NCBI RefSeq assembly: GCF_014644555.1
Contig: NZ_BMKX01000010.1
Span: 62,001-126,000 of the forward strand
From: Glutamicibacter ardleyensis
GTDB lineage: Bacteria; Actinomycetota; Actinomycetes; Actinomycetales; Micrococcaceae
Direction: 5' to 3'
DNA: 64,000 nt
Part shown: one piece after another, positions 25,913-35,816 of the stretch
Layout of the letters: each line of letters begins with the position of its first letter
Position numbering within the stretch: position 1 is the first letter of the stretch
Notes under the pieces: generated by a model
What the model saw: the letters and a program-made list of their open reading frames with translations, nothing else
Told to the model about the DNA's origin: nothing
The model's database searches: none
Made by a program: the position numbers and the translations under genes

Positions 25913-26851
25913 ATGAGCAACCAACGCACGGTTTCCTTCCCAACCCAAGAACTCCTCGACGCTGTCGGCCCGCTACCGGAGAACCTCACGCCGGTCATTT
26001 GGGACTTGGTTAATGAACCAGTTACAGACTTAGCACAGATTGATATTACGATCTTTCCGTACATGGCCTCCCCGCACAGCCTGCGCAACATCGGTCAGGC
26101 ACCGAACGTCACCCATGTACAAACCCAGACCACGGGCTTTGACGGACTAGTTGATCTGGTCGGCGACCGTGCCAACATCACCACCGCTGCAGGAGTCCAT
26201 GCGGCAGCTACCGCCGAGATGGCCGTGGGGTTGGCCATCGCCTCGTTGCGCGGGTTCCCACAAGCAGTACGCGATCAGGCCGAGGGCAAATGGAATCCCA
26301 TGCAGTGGCGCGGACTGGCGGACCGCACCGTAGGTCTAGTGGGCGTGGGCGGCATAGGCGAGGAAATCCACAAACGTCTAGCACCCTTTGAGATCAACCT
26401 AATGCGCTTTGGTTCCCGAGCCCGTACCGATGAACACGGCGAAGTGTTGGACATTGATCAGCTAGCCCAGCGTGCCTCGGAGATTGAGGTACTAATACTG
26501 ATCGTGCCGCTCAACGATTCCACCCACCATCTGGTGGATGCATCACTGCTCGCCAAACTTCCTGATGGTGCGCTAATCGTCAATGTGGCTCGCGGGCCGG
26601 TAGTTGATACCGACGCATTAGTAGCCGAGGTAGCCTCTGGCCGGCTCTCGGTTGCCTCAGATGTTTTTGATCCTGAGCCATTGCCGGCTGATCACCCGTT
26701 GTGGAAGTGCCCCAACGCATTGATCTTGCCGCACAACGGCGGAAATACCGCGGCATTCTTCCCTCGTATGGTCAAGCTGCTCAAAGGACAGCTCAAAGCA
26801 TGGTCCGCGGGCGAACTCGGCGAAAACGCTGTGCACCAGATCACCCGCTAA
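25913..26851 (+). CDS. D-isomer-specific 2-hydroxyacid dehydrogenase
   Basis: This 312-residue NAD-dependent dehydrogenase has the Rossmann motif GLVGVGGIGEEI. It has the catalytic Arg in NVARGPVVDT, the Glu in DVFDPEPLPADHPLW and the His in LPHNGGNT. The substrate is probably a short 2-keto or 2-hydroxy acid such as glyoxylate, hydroxypyruvate or phosphoglycerate-like, but cannot be fixed. The start is set at the ATG at 25913. There is no Shine-Dalgarno, and a -10-like TACAGT lies 7 bases upstream, so the mRNA may be leaderless. A TTG at 25898 is a weaker alternative. Confidence 0.88.
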   Translation: MSNQRTVSFPTQELLDAVGPLPENLTPVIWDLVNEPVTDLAQIDITIFPYMASPHSLRNIGQAPNVTHVQTQTTGFDGLVDLVGDRANITTAAGVHAAATAEMAVGLAIASLRGFPQAVRDQAEGKWNPMQWRGLADRTVGLVGVGGIGEEIHKRLAPFEINLMRFGSRARTDEHGEVLDIDQLAQRASEIEVLILIVPLNDSTHHLVDASLLAKLPDGALIVNVARGPVVDTDALVAEVASGRLSVASDVFDPEPLPADHPLWKCPNALILPHNGGNTAAFFPRMVKLLKGQLKAWSAGELGENAVHQITR

Positions 26852-26880
26852 GGCTTTTTAGCTAACAATTTGATGCTACT

Positions 26881-26915
26881 TTGCGGCATCCCGTCAGATA
26901 CTCGGGGTGCCGCAA
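26881..26915. terminator. Hairpin after the hydroxyacid dehydrogenase
   Basis: TTGCGGCATCCC (26881-26892) pairs with GGGGTGCCGCAA (26904-26915), allowing one G-U pair. There is no T-run, so terminator function is inferred from position. Confidence 0.5.
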
Positions 26916-27023
26916 GTCGTGTGCGCTATCTTTGATAAATACCCAACCGTTCACCACCGAGAAATCTGCTGATTTCTTTTGGTTCGGTACCGCGACCATT
27001 TACCAGGAAGTCGAGTCTTCACT

Positions 27024-28865
27024 GTGCCTTCGAAGCAACACCATCTCGTGACGCGACGCATGATGCTCACCGGATCACTCGCTGCGACAACGTTGGCACT
27101 AGCTTCCTGCACTTCCAAGGACGGACAAGCCCAGGCTTCGGTGAGCGCCTCCCCCAGTAAGCAGGCTACCCCGCGCACGCTACGTCTAGCCTCTTCCGCT
27201 CCCCCGGTTTACCTGGATCCAGCCTTAGCCAATGACAGCGAGTCTTTCCGGATCACCCGCCAGGTCTATGAAACGCTGATTTCCATTGATCCAAATACTG
27301 GCAGCCCCATTGCCGGGCTCGCCGAAGCCTGGACCGAGAGTGAAGACGGACTGCGTTACACCTTCACCCTGCGCCGCGGTGTCACCTTCCATGACGGCAG
27401 CGCCTTCAACGCCAAAGCGGTCGTGGCCAACTTCAACCGCTGGGTCAAGCTGCCCAAACCCTTGGCGGAACATGCATCCGAAGGTTTCGGCCACGTATTC
27501 CATCACGAAGAAAATCTCCCGAAGCTGCCCACCGAGGCCGAGCTGAAACTGACGGTGGAAAAGGGCGAAGAGCTGAGCGAGGAACAGCGCACCGCGGAGA
27601 CTCTGCGCTTGGCAGAACTTGAAAAACTTAAGACTGTTTTTGCCGGTGACTTATTCATTGGCAAATCTTCCGGAGGCAGCGCCAGCTACTTTGCTGGCGT
27701 CGAAGCCACCGACAATTACACCGTTACGCTGAAGCTGCGCCGACGCCGCGTAGGGCTCATCGAAGCGTTTACCCTCCCTGGCATGGCCATCGCCGCTCCG
27801 AACTCCCTGACCGGTGGACCTAAAGCCAATCCAGGCGAATCCCTGCTCACCGCGCCGATCGGTACCGGCCCGTACAAGTTTGTCTCCAATGCTGATGGCA
27901 TTGTGAAGTTGGAACTCTTCGCCGGCTACTGGGACAAGGCAAAGCTGGGAAATAATCCCAACCACCCGCAGCTGGTGGAGGTCTCCTCCATCTCCTCACC
28001 GTACAACCGTGAAAGCGCGCTGATGGCCGAGGAAATTGACGGCTTTGACACGGTCTCGGTAGACATCATGCGCACCTTGGTACGTAATGCCAAGGTGGTA
28101 GTGCAACGTGACCCGTTCTCCGTGCTGTATCTCGGAATGGACCGACGAAACACCTGGTTGGCCAAGGCAGACTTCCGTAAGGCTATCGCACATGCAATTG
28201 ACCGCGGCTCGCTGGCAGACAAGCTTTTTCTGCAAGGCTCCAAGGCCGCGCAGAGCATCTTGCCACCAACCTTTGGCGTTCCAGATCCTGAAGACACCAT
28301 TACGCACAGCGTCGACAAGGCCAAGGCACTCTTGGCCGGCCTTGGCTACAAGGGTGAGCTCATTGAGTTTGCCTACCCGCTGCGGGTCTCACGCAGCTAT
28401 CTACCGCTGCCCGAGCGCACCTTCGCCCAACTTGCCGAAGACTTAGCCACCGTGGGTATTCGAATCAAGCCGCGCCCGATTCCGTGGACCGATGGTTATG
28501 TGCAAAAGATTCGTTCAAAGGACTTCACCGGACTACACCTCTTAGGTTTCTCCGGCGGTTACCGATTGGAGGATGACTTTATTTCCGGAATTCTGGACAC
28601 TAAAGAACATGAGTTCGGATACACCTCTAAGTTGCTTGACTCACAGGCTTTGGTGGCTCGTTCCTTGCCCGCTGGGGACGAACGTACCGCGGCTTTGACC
28701 GGCATTCTGAGGACACTGAACACGGATCTACCGCTGGTCCCGCTGGTATTTCCCATCTCCGCGTTGGCCTTCAACTCCAACGTCACTTACTACCCGTCCT
28801 CACCTATGCTCAATGAGAGCTATTTGGATGTGCAGATGACGAACTCACCTGCACTGTCCAGTTAA
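27024..28865 (+). CDS. ABC transporter substrate-binding lipoprotein, family 5 (peptide/opine type)
   Basis: This extracytoplasmic binding protein of about 613 residues has a Tat-like lipoprotein signal peptide (TRRMMLTGSLAATTLALASC, lipobox LASC). The SBP-5 fold follows: SAPPVYLDPALANDSESFRI, QVYETLISID, TFTLRRGVTFHDG and the conserved C-terminal lobe. No permease or ATPase gene is adjacent, so it may serve a transporter elsewhere. Several GTG starts are possible; 27024 is chosen for AGGAAG upstream, although the spacing is long. A Glu/Lys-rich insertion at about residues 180-215 is unusual for the family. Confidence 0.85.
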   Translation: MPSKQHHLVTRRMMLTGSLAATTLALASCTSKDGQAQASVSASPSKQATPRTLRLASSAPPVYLDPALANDSESFRITRQVYETLISIDPNTGSPIAGLAEAWTESEDGLRYTFTLRRGVTFHDGSAFNAKAVVANFNRWVKLPKPLAEHASEGFGHVFHHEENLPKLPTEAELKLTVEKGEELSEEQRTAETLRLAELEKLKTVFAGDLFIGKSSGGSASYFAGVEATDNYTVTLKLRRRRVGLIEAFTLPGMAIAAPNSLTGGPKANPGESLLTAPIGTGPYKFVSNADGIVKLELFAGYWDKAKLGNNPNHPQLVEVSSISSPYNRESALMAEEIDGFDTVSVDIMRTLVRNAKVVVQRDPFSVLYLGMDRRNTWLAKADFRKAIAHAIDRGSLADKLFLQGSKAAQSILPPTFGVPDPEDTITHSVDKAKALLAGLGYKGELIEFAYPLRVSRSYLPLPERTFAQLAEDLATVGIRIKPRPIPWTDGYVQKIRSKDFTGLHLLGFSGGYRLEDDFISGILDTKEHEFGYTSKLLDSQALVARSLPAGDERTAALTGILRTLNTDLPLVPLVFPISALAFNSNVTYYPSSPMLNESYLDVQMTNSPALSS

Positions 28866-28936
28866 CGATTTTTAACCGGTGCGCTACTGGGTCTAGGCTG
28901 TAGTAGAGCAAAGTACCACTGTCGATGGAGATCCTC

Positions 28937-30415
28937 GTGCCTTCTGAAACGTCAACCGAATCATTTGACGTAGTACTAATCGGTGCCGGCATCATGAGTG
29001 CCACCCTTGGCACCATGATCAACCAGCTGGAACCGACCTGGTCCATTGGTCTTTTCGAAAACCTGGACAAGGCCGGCGAGGAATCCTCCTCACCATGGAA
29101 CAACGCAGGTACCGGTCACTCGGCACTGTGCGAACTAAACTACGCCCCGGCCAAGGCCGACGGCACCGTTGACCCCGCGAAGGCGGTTGGAATCAACGAG
29201 CAGTTCCAGGTATCACGCCAGTTCTACTCGTGGGCAGTTGAGAACAAGCGCGTCTCCGACGCGAAGTTCATCAACGCACTGCCGCATATGTCATTTGTTA
29301 TTGGTGAAGACCACTCCAAGTACCTTCAGGCACGCTACGACGCGCTGAAGCCTAACGCCCTCTTTGGCGATATGGAGATCAGCACCGACCTGGACACCAT
29401 CAACGATTGGGCACCGCTGGTTGCCAAGGGACGCGACGGCGCGCAGAAGGTCGCTGCCTCCCGCGTTACCTCCGGTACCGACGTTGACTTTGGCCGGCTC
29501 ACCAAGGATCTGACCAACTCGTTGGCTTCCAATGGTGCTTCGGTGAACTACGGCCACAAGGTCAAGGGTTTGAAGCGCGACGGTGCTGGCTGGGCTATCA
29601 CGGTGAAGAACAACGCCACCGGCGCGGTCAAGACCGTCAAGGCTAAGTTCGTCTTTGTTGGTGCAGGCGGCGGCGCACTGTCACTGTTGCAGCACTCTGG
29701 CATCGATGAGATCAAGGGCTTCGGCGGCTTCCCAGTCTCCGGACAGTTCCTGCGCTGCACCGATGAGACCATCATCAACCAGCACCACGCCAAGGTGTAC
29801 GGACAGGCTTCGGTCGGTGCCCCACCAATGTCGGTGCCACACTTGGACACCCGCTTCGTCAACGGCGAGCGTTCGCTGATGTTCGGCCCATACGCTGGCT
29901 TCTCGATGAACTTCCTGAAGTCCACCACCCAGCTTGACCTGCCACTTTCGTTGCGTCCGCACAACATCATCCCGATGCTTGCAGTTGGCAAGGACAACAT
30001 GTCACTGACCACCTACCTGATCAAGGAGGTGCTCAAGTCACGTGCTAAGAAGGATGAGGCTCTGGCCGAGTACTTCCCAGAGGCAGATGGCTCGAAGTGG
30101 GAACTGATCACCGCCGGTCAGCGCGTACAGGTCATCAAGAAGGATGCCAAGAAGGGCGGTGTCCTTCAGTTCGGTACCGAGGTCATCACCTCTTCGGATG
30201 GTTCGATCTCCGGTCTGCTCGGCGCCTCCCCTGGCGCCTCGACCGCGACCCCAATCATGGTTGGTCTGCTCTCGCGCTGCTTCCCGAAGCAGTTCGCCGG
30301 CTGGGAGTCGAAGCTGGCGGAAATGATTCCTTCCTACGGTCAGAAGCTGAACGAAAACCCTGCACTGTACGCAGAGGTTAAGGCAGCAACCGATAAGACT
30401 CTGGAACTGATCTAG
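28937..30415 (+). CDS. mqo: Malate:quinone oxidoreductase
   Basis: This FAD-dependent peripheral membrane enzyme of about 492 residues oxidises malate to oxaloacetate and passes electrons to quinone. Features are [15 protein letters not shown], the family signature [34 protein letters not shown] and [15 protein letters not shown]. The GTG at 28937 is preferred to the ATG at 28925 because GGAG (28927-28930) then sits at a normal distance. The gene is monocistronic, with a strong terminator after it. Confidence 0.96.
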   Translation: MPSETSTESFDVVLIGAGIMSATLGTMINQLEPTWSIGLFENLDKAGEESSSPWNNAGTGHSALCELNYAPAKADGTVDPAKAVGINEQFQVSRQFYSWAVENKRVSDAKFINALPHMSFVIGEDHSKYLQARYDALKPNALFGDMEISTDLDTINDWAPLVAKGRDGAQKVAASRVTSGTDVDFGRLTKDLTNSLASNGASVNYGHKVKGLKRDGAGWAITVKNNATGAVKTVKAKFVFVGAGGGALSLLQHSGIDEIKGFGGFPVSGQFLRCTDETIINQHHAKVYGQASVGAPPMSVPHLDTRFVNGERSLMFGPYAGFSMNFLKSTTQLDLPLSLRPHNIIPMLAVGKDNMSLTTYLIKEVLKSRAKKDEALAEYFPEADGSKWELITAGQRVQVIKKDAKKGGVLQFGTEVITSSDGSISGLLGASPGASTATPIMVGLLSRCFPKQFAGWESKLAEMIPSYGQKLNENPALYAEVKAATDKTLELI

Positions 30416-30430
30416 TCTCTTAGCTACGCA

Positions 30431-30470
30431 CAAGACCCGTTCACCGTTTTTGGTGAACGGGTCTTGTCCG
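30431..30470 (+). terminator. Strong terminator after mqo
   Basis: A perfect 15-bp stem (30431-30445 with 30452-30466) encloses a 6-base loop GTTTTT. It lies 15 bp after the mqo stop. Confidence 0.85.
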
Positions 30471-30498
30471 TTAATAGCTGTGTGGATCAGACACCCTT

Positions 30499-31455
30499 TT
30501 ATAGGCCCGTAGTACTCACCCCATAGGCAGCTTGCTTCTTGGTGTAGCCCTCGAAGATGAGCTAGTCGGTGAGACCAGATTTGGAGAATGAGGTGTAATC
30601 CAAATAGTCGGCTGCCTTCAACGCTGCCTGCTCATTCCAGTCGACGCTCACTCGCGCAACAGCCCATGTGGCATCGCTGTTTGAGTATCCTTCATATTCC
30701 AACTGTTTGATGAGCCCAGTCTTAGAAAATGCGGTGTAGTCCAAATAGTCACTGGCCTTGCTTAGGGCATTTTGTTGGCTCAGTGTTCCAGCCTCTTTTT
30801 CAGCCTTCGCTTCGGCTTCTGCTTGAGCGCTAGCCTCGGCCTTGGCTTTCTTTTCGGCTTCAACTTTGGCTTTCTTTTCAGCCTCGGCCTTATCCTTTTC
30901 CTCTGCTTCCGCCTTGGCACTAGCTTCGGCGGCATCCTTCTGTTCTTGCTCTGCGGCAGCCTTTTTTGCGCTGGCTTCCGCTTCGGCGCTTGCCGATGAA
31001 ATAGTAGTCGGTTCTACTGTCGATTCCAGGGTGGCGTTGGCCTCCACCGCACTTGGACTTGGACTTGCAGCAACCGGCGCGGGTTGCTCATCACCTGCTC
31101 CGCCCAGTGCCCCGATGACACCAATAACGAGGACACCAGCAACCACGCCAAGACCAATTTTCTTTCCACGACTCAGTGGTCGCTTCTTTGGCTTGTGCCT
31201 GGACGCCATATCCGGTGCAATCCGCTGAGAGGTTTCTGGTGCATCCCAGGCGGGCATCACCGACATATACAGGTAGGGATTAGCTTGATATTCAATTGGA
31301 GGTTCGGATGCCGCACCAGTCGTGGATTCGACCCACATAGGCCAACCAACTGGTGGCGCGCCCCACGCACGTTCCGGAATCCAATCAGCGGCCGGTACAA
31401 AATCCTCCGGCAGGTAAGCACGCCATGCAGGCGGTGGGTTGAAAAGAATTGACAT
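30499..31455 (-). pseudogene. Ltp-type membrane protein interrupted by an in-frame TAG
   Basis: The protein starts at the ATG at 31455 (AGGGGG upstream). It has a Pro/Trp-rich cytoplasmic head, a Lys/Arg patch and one membrane helix (LGVVAGVLVIGVIGALGG). A long Ala/Glu/Lys coiled-coil-like segment follows, then two Ltp-type repeats (QNALSKASDYLDYTAFSKTGL and ALKAADYLDYTSFSKSGL). The second repeat stops at TAG (30562-30564) exactly where the first has Gln. Reading on in the same frame gives LIFEGYTKKQAAYGV, the rest of a normal repeat, before TAA at 30499. A CAG-to-TAG change or suppression is the simplest explanation. The truncated product of 297 residues may still be made. Confidence 0.75.
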
Positions 31456-31743
31456 GATGCCCCCTAGAACATTCAACGAGTGTCCTTGGCCGGTGGAATA
31501 TTATTCGTGACCAAGTAGCCCTGAGCATAGGATCAAGCACCGACAAAATGACCCCAGTCCTCTCTTTGGTGTCACTTCATGTGCTCAGGAACAACCGCGA
31601 CTACGAGAACTTTTTGAACAGTCATCGTCAACCCTTTGGATGATATTGGGTGGTTTACATCTCTTAGAGACCGTTGCGCGCTAACAACCAACTAAAGTTG
31701 TTTTAAACCCCTCACTTCGCGACACCGCTAGGACTACACCCGC

Positions 31744-34700
31744 ATGCAGCGCTTGGCCACCTTGTCATTAAAGAACCGGGCGCTCATTGCGCTCATCACG
31801 GTTTTTGCCGCCGTTTTTGGCGTGATCTCTATGGGATCTTTGAAGCAAGAACTCATTCCTTCCATGGAATTCCCGCAGATCTCGGTGATGGCCACCCAGA
31901 TGGGCGCCAGCCCCGATGTAGTGGACGAGCAGGTTGCAGCTCCACTAGAGACCGCACTGCAAGCAGTCGAAGGACTTGAATCTTCTACCGCTACCTCGCA
32001 GGCCGGTTTCACCCGTATCGCGCTGACCTTCGAGTACGGTACCGACATGGACCGCGCGCGTGCTCAGGTTGAGCGTGCCATCTCCAACGTCAAATCCCAG
32101 CTTCCGGAGAATGTTGAGCCTACCGCGCTAGCCGGCTCCATTGCCGACCTACCGGTATTGATGCTTGCTGTCTCCTCGGATCAGTCATTGGAAGCGCTGA
32201 ACGATGATGTTGAACGCATTGCGCTGCCTAAGCTGCAGAAAATTGATGGGGTACGTGAGGCTTCGGTTTCCGGTGGCGCTTCCCAGCACATTGCGGTGAT
32301 TCCCGATGATGGAAAGATGAGTCAGTCCGGATTGACCGTGGCTGATTTGAAAGACGGCATCGAGAATGCCGGTTCACCTATGCCTATCGGCAATATGAAC
32401 GTTGATGGTCTGGAACTGCCGGTCATTGCCGGCTCTACCCCCGATAGCTTAGACGCCATCAAGAACATCCCACTGGTCACCGACAACGGTCCGGTACTGC
32501 TCAAGGATGTTGCCAAGGTTTCTGTCGAAGCCGATAAAGCCACCAGCGTCACCCGCACCAATGGTGAAGAGACCCTGTCTATCCAGGTCACCAAAACCCC
32601 AGCCGGTGACACCGTAGGGATCTCCCATGCAGTCAACGCGATGATTGCTGATCTGGAATCTGAGCTTGGAAACAAGGCGAAGATGACCACCATCTTTGAT
32701 CAGGCACCATTTATCGAAGACTCCATCAGCCACCTTGCGCTGGAAGGCGCACTAGGTCTTGGCTTCGCAGTGATCATCATCCTAGTTTTCCTCTTCTCGG
32801 TACGCTCCACCCTGGTCACCGCGATCTCCATCCCGCTGTCCCTGCTGGCCACCTTCATTGGGATGAACGTGTTCGGCTACACCTTGAACATGCTCACCCT
32901 AGGTGCACTGACCATCTCCATTGGCCGCGTGGTGGATGACTCGATTGTGGTAATCGAGAACATCAAACGACACCTTTCCCACGGAGAATCTAAGGCCCAA
33001 TCCATCTTGCTTGCGGTCAAGGAAGTGGCAGGCGCAATTACCGCCGCGACACTGACCACGGTGGCGGTGTTCTTACCTATCGCGATGGTCGGCGGCATGG
33101 CCGGTGAGCTATTCAGTCCCTTCGCCATGACCATGACTATTGCGCTGCTTGCCTCGCTGTTGGTCTCGTTGACCATTGTTCCGGTGCTCGCTTACTGGTT
33201 CTTACCGCACCGCCCGGGCACAGGGGTAACCCGCACCGTACACGTGGCCGAAGATAAATCTTGGTTGCAGCGACTTTATGTGCCGGTACTCAACGGCACC
33301 CAGAAGCACCCGGTGATCACCTTGCTGGCATCGGTAGTGATCCTTGCCGGCACCGTGGCGATGACTCCACTGCTGAACACCAACTTGCTGGGCTCCACTG
33401 GCGAGAACTCGATCTCGGTCACCGCAAAAATGCCTTCGGGTACCGCGCTGGGCACCACATTGAAGGAAGCGGACAAGGTTGAAGCGAAGCTTCAGGACAT
33501 CGACGGAATCGAAGATGTTCAGATGACCGTTGGCAGCGCCAGCGGCATGGCTGCCATGTTTGCTTCCGGCGCCGATACGGCAAGCTTCACCGTGATCACA
33601 AACCCTGATGTTGATCAGGAAGAATTGACCAACACGGTACGCACTCAGGTTGAGTCGCTGGATCTTTCCAAGGACTTGACGCTCAGCTTCGGTTCCAACT
33701 CCTCGGCCATGATGTCCAGCGATGTCACCGTCGAGGTGAAGGCACCGGATGAAGAGATCCTGCGTGAGGCCACCGACAAGATGCGTGAGGCGCTAACCGG
33801 CACCGAGCACGTCACCGGGATTAGCGACAATCTCTCGGCTAAACGTGAACAAGTCTCCATTGATATCAATGCAGAAAAGGCCGCAGAAGCAGGGTTGACA
33901 GAAACTCAGCTCGCCGGAATGGTCGCTTCTCAGGTCTCGACCGTCCCGGCCGGCACCCTGCGCCTGGACTACACGGATATGACCGTGCAGATTGGTGAAG
34001 GCATGGATCTGAACGGTCTGACCAAGCTGCGCGAGCTACAGATCCCTACTGCTACCGGAATTGTTCAACTGCAAGATCTTGCCAAGGTGGATCGCACCGA
34101 AGTCGTCCAGCAGGTCACCACCTCCAATGGTGAACGCATTGCTACCGTCACGTTGACCCCAGCAGAGAATATGCTCGGTGCGGTTTCCAAGGATGTCACA
34201 GAACGTCTGGATTCCGTGCAGCTTCCTGAGGGCGCCAGTGTCGAGCTTGGTGGCGCGGCCACCGAGCAGGCTGACTCCTTCAACCAGCTCTACCTCGCAC
34301 TGCTAGCTGCCATCGCGATTGTTTACGTGATCATGGTGGCAACCTTTAAGTCCTTGATTCAGCCACTGGTTCTGCTGGTATCCATTCCATTCGCCGCCAC
34401 TGGCGCCATTGGCCTGCTGCTGATTTCGGGCATCCCACTGGGTCTGCCATCACTGATCGGTATGTTGATGTTGGTGGGCATTGTGGTGACTAACGCAATT
34501 GTGCTCATTGACCTGATCAACCAATACCGCAGAGATACGCTCGAGCGCCCTGCAATGCCACTGGACCAGGCGATTATGCAAGGTGCCCGGCAACGTCTGC
34601 GCCCAATTTTGATGACCGCCTTGGCGACCATCTTCGCGCTGGTTCCTATGGGACTGGGCCTCACCGGCCAATCCGGGTTCATCTCCCAGCCATTGGCTGT

Positions 34701-35130
34701 GGTGGTCATTGGTGGCCTGGTGTCCTCGACCTTGCTGACACTGATTCTGGTTCCGGTGCTCTACCGGCTGGTGGAGTCGCGCAAGGAAAAGCGCATGTTG
34801 AACCGTGCGGCGCGTAAGCACTCGACTGAGCAGCACACCACAGCTCAGGACCTTGCGTTTGCCATGGATGGCGCTAGTGCCAAGATCTCCTCCGCTCCGG
34901 AGGCAAAACCCGCTCCGGCGCCGGTAAAGAAGTCTTCCAAGCGCACTGCTGAAAAAGTCACTGAAAAACCTGCTAAGGACGCAAAGCCAGCTTCAAAGCA
35001 ACCGGCCAAACCTGTGAATCCTTCCGAGCAGGTAGTTAATCCCCTCACCGGGCAGATTCCGGTCACCCGTAAGGAACGCCGCGAGTTCGAGGAAATGATG
35101 AACAAGGCTAACGAAAAGCCCAAGGAGTAG
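31744..35130 (+). CDS. RND-superfamily efflux permease (HAE1/AcrB-like)
   Basis: This pump of 1128 residues has the AcrB layout: a short N-terminal helix, two large extracytoplasmic loops and two sets of five or six helices. The proton-relay motif GRVVDDSIVVIENI is present, as is a second-half GIVVTNAIVLIDLIN. It is proton-driven export of small hydrophobic compounds or peptides; the substrate is unknown. As in other Gram-positives, no periplasmic adaptor or outer-membrane channel gene is adjacent. After the last helix there is a cytoplasmic tail of about 110 residues, rich in Lys, Ala and Pro, ending in VTRKERREFEEMMNKANEK. The ribosome-binding site is weak. Confidence 0.92.
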   Translation: MQRLATLSLKNRALIALITVFAAVFGVISMGSLKQELIPSMEFPQISVMATQMGASPDVVDEQVAAPLETALQAVEGLESSTATSQAGFTRIALTFEYGTDMDRARAQVERAISNVKSQLPENVEPTALAGSIADLPVLMLAVSSDQSLEALNDDVERIALPKLQKIDGVREASVSGGASQHIAVIPDDGKMSQSGLTVADLKDGIENAGSPMPIGNMNVDGLELPVIAGSTPDSLDAIKNIPLVTDNGPVLLKDVAKVSVEADKATSVTRTNGEETLSIQVTKTPAGDTVGISHAVNAMIADLESELGNKAKMTTIFDQAPFIEDSISHLALEGALGLGFAVIIILVFLFSVRSTLVTAISIPLSLLATFIGMNVFGYTLNMLTLGALTISIGRVVDDSIVVIENIKRHLSHGESKAQSILLAVKEVAGAITAATLTTVAVFLPIAMVGGMAGELFSPFAMTMTIALLASLLVSLTIVPVLAYWFLPHRPGTGVTRTVHVAEDKSWLQRLYVPVLNGTQKHPVITLLASVVILAGTVAMTPLLNTNLLGSTGENSISVTAKMPSGTALGTTLKEADKVEAKLQDIDGIEDVQMTVGSASGMAAMFASGADTASFTVITNPDVDQEELTNTVRTQVESLDLSKDLTLSFGSNSSAMMSSDVTVEVKAPDEEILREATDKMREALTGTEHVTGISDNLSAKREQVSIDINAEKAAEAGLTETQLAGMVASQVSTVPAGTLRLDYTDMTVQIGEGMDLNGLTKLRELQIPTATGIVQLQDLAKVDRTEVVQQVTTSNGERIATVTLTPAENMLGAVSKDVTERLDSVQLPEGASVELGGAATEQADSFNQLYLALLAAIAIVYVIMVATFKSLIQPLVLLVSIPFAATGAIGLLLISGIPLGLPSLIGMLMLVGIVVTNAIVLIDLINQYRRDTLERPAMPLDQAIMQGARQRLRPILMTALATIFALVPMGLGLTGQSGFISQPLAVVVIGGLVSSTLLTLILVPVLYRLVESRKEKRMLNRAARKHSTEQHTTAQDLAFAMDGASAKISSAPEAKPAPAPVKKSSKRTAEKVTEKPAKDAKPASKQPAKPVNPSEQVVNPLTGQIPVTRKERREFEEMMNKANEKPKE

Positions 35131-35149
35131 TCACTTCGGCTGGTGAAGC

Positions 35150-35196
35150 AAACGGGTCTGCAACCACTTTTTAGTGGTTGCAGACCCGTTTGCTTT
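35150..35196 (+). terminator. Terminator after the RND pump gene
   Basis: A near-perfect stem of about 19 bp (35150-35168 with 35173-35191) is followed by TGCTTTT. It begins 20 bp after the stop. Confidence 0.85.
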
Positions 35197-35293
35197 TGGC
35201 GCACGCGTCAGCCCTGAGCGCTCCCCGATCCGTTGTTTTAATGCTGCACCTCGACTTGCGGTATTGGGGAGAGCCATTAATTCTCAATTTACG

Positions 35294-35318
35294 TTGCGCA
35301 CAATCGAATTGTGTGCAA
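35294..35318. promoter_or_regulatory. OhrR operator candidate
   Basis: TTGCGCACAAT, CGA and ATTGTGTGCAA form an 11-bp inverted repeat with one mismatch. It lies 10 bp before the ohrR ATG. It resembles the AT-rich dyads bound by OhrR regulators, and it covers the alternative GTG start at 35311, which supports the ATG at 35329. Confidence 0.65.
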
Positions 35319-35328
35319 TTCTTATTCC

Positions 35329-35769
35329 ATGGCAATAGTCGATGAGATGGTCTGTTTCGCTCTGTACTCCGCGAGCCGGGCAACTACCCGGGCATATACG
35401 GAGCTGCTGGCACCATGGAAACTGACGTATACCCAGTACCTCGTACTGGTCATTTTGTGGACCGAAGGCACAAAGCCGGTCCGCGAACTAGGCGAAATGC
35501 TGCAGCTTGATTCAGGTACGTTGTCACCGCTGCTGCGTCGCATGGAAGACAAAGAATTTATTGTCCGGGAACGCGACGGGCAAGACAGCCGTATCGTCAA
35601 TGTCAGCCTGACTTCCAGCGGCAACGCGCTGCGCCAAGACCTGGCGCACATTCCGGCACAGATCGCCTGCGGTACCGGACTCCCGGATCTCAAGGCGGCG
35701 CAGGCCCTGATCGATTCACTGCACCGGGTCACAGAATCAATGCAAAAGATTTCTTCCCCCGGCACCTAG
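35329..35769 (+). CDS. ohrR: Organic hydroperoxide-sensing repressor OhrR
   Basis: This 146-residue MarR-type repressor has the OhrR N-terminus MAIVDEMVCFALYSASRA, in which Cys9 is the expected peroxide-sensing thiol. Its DNA-binding core is VRELGEMLQLDSGTLSPLLRRME with the DSR wing. Oxidation by organic peroxides releases the operator. No Shine-Dalgarno precedes the ATG, so a leaderless transcript is possible. It is followed 47 bp later by ohr and preceded by its candidate operator. Confidence 0.93.
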   Translation: MAIVDEMVCFALYSASRATTRAYTELLAPWKLTYTQYLVLVILWTEGTKPVRELGEMLQLDSGTLSPLLRRMEDKEFIVRERDGQDSRIVNVSLTSSGNALRQDLAHIPAQIACGTGLPDLKAAQALIDSLHRVTESMQKISSPGT

Positions 35770-35816
35770 GCCGAGGAAAGAGCACACAATCCTTAACCAC
35801 ACCGAAAGGCAACATC

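Noticed and set aside
30772-31228. Plus-strand frames opposite the Ltp-type gene with repeated Phe/Leu/Ser
   Set aside because: They are the antisense of the Ala/Glu/Lys-rich coiled region and have low-complexity composition.
35171-35383. Minus-strand frame across the RND terminator and ohrR operator
   Set aside because: It lies over a terminator and an operator and overlaps the start of ohrR. It has no family features.
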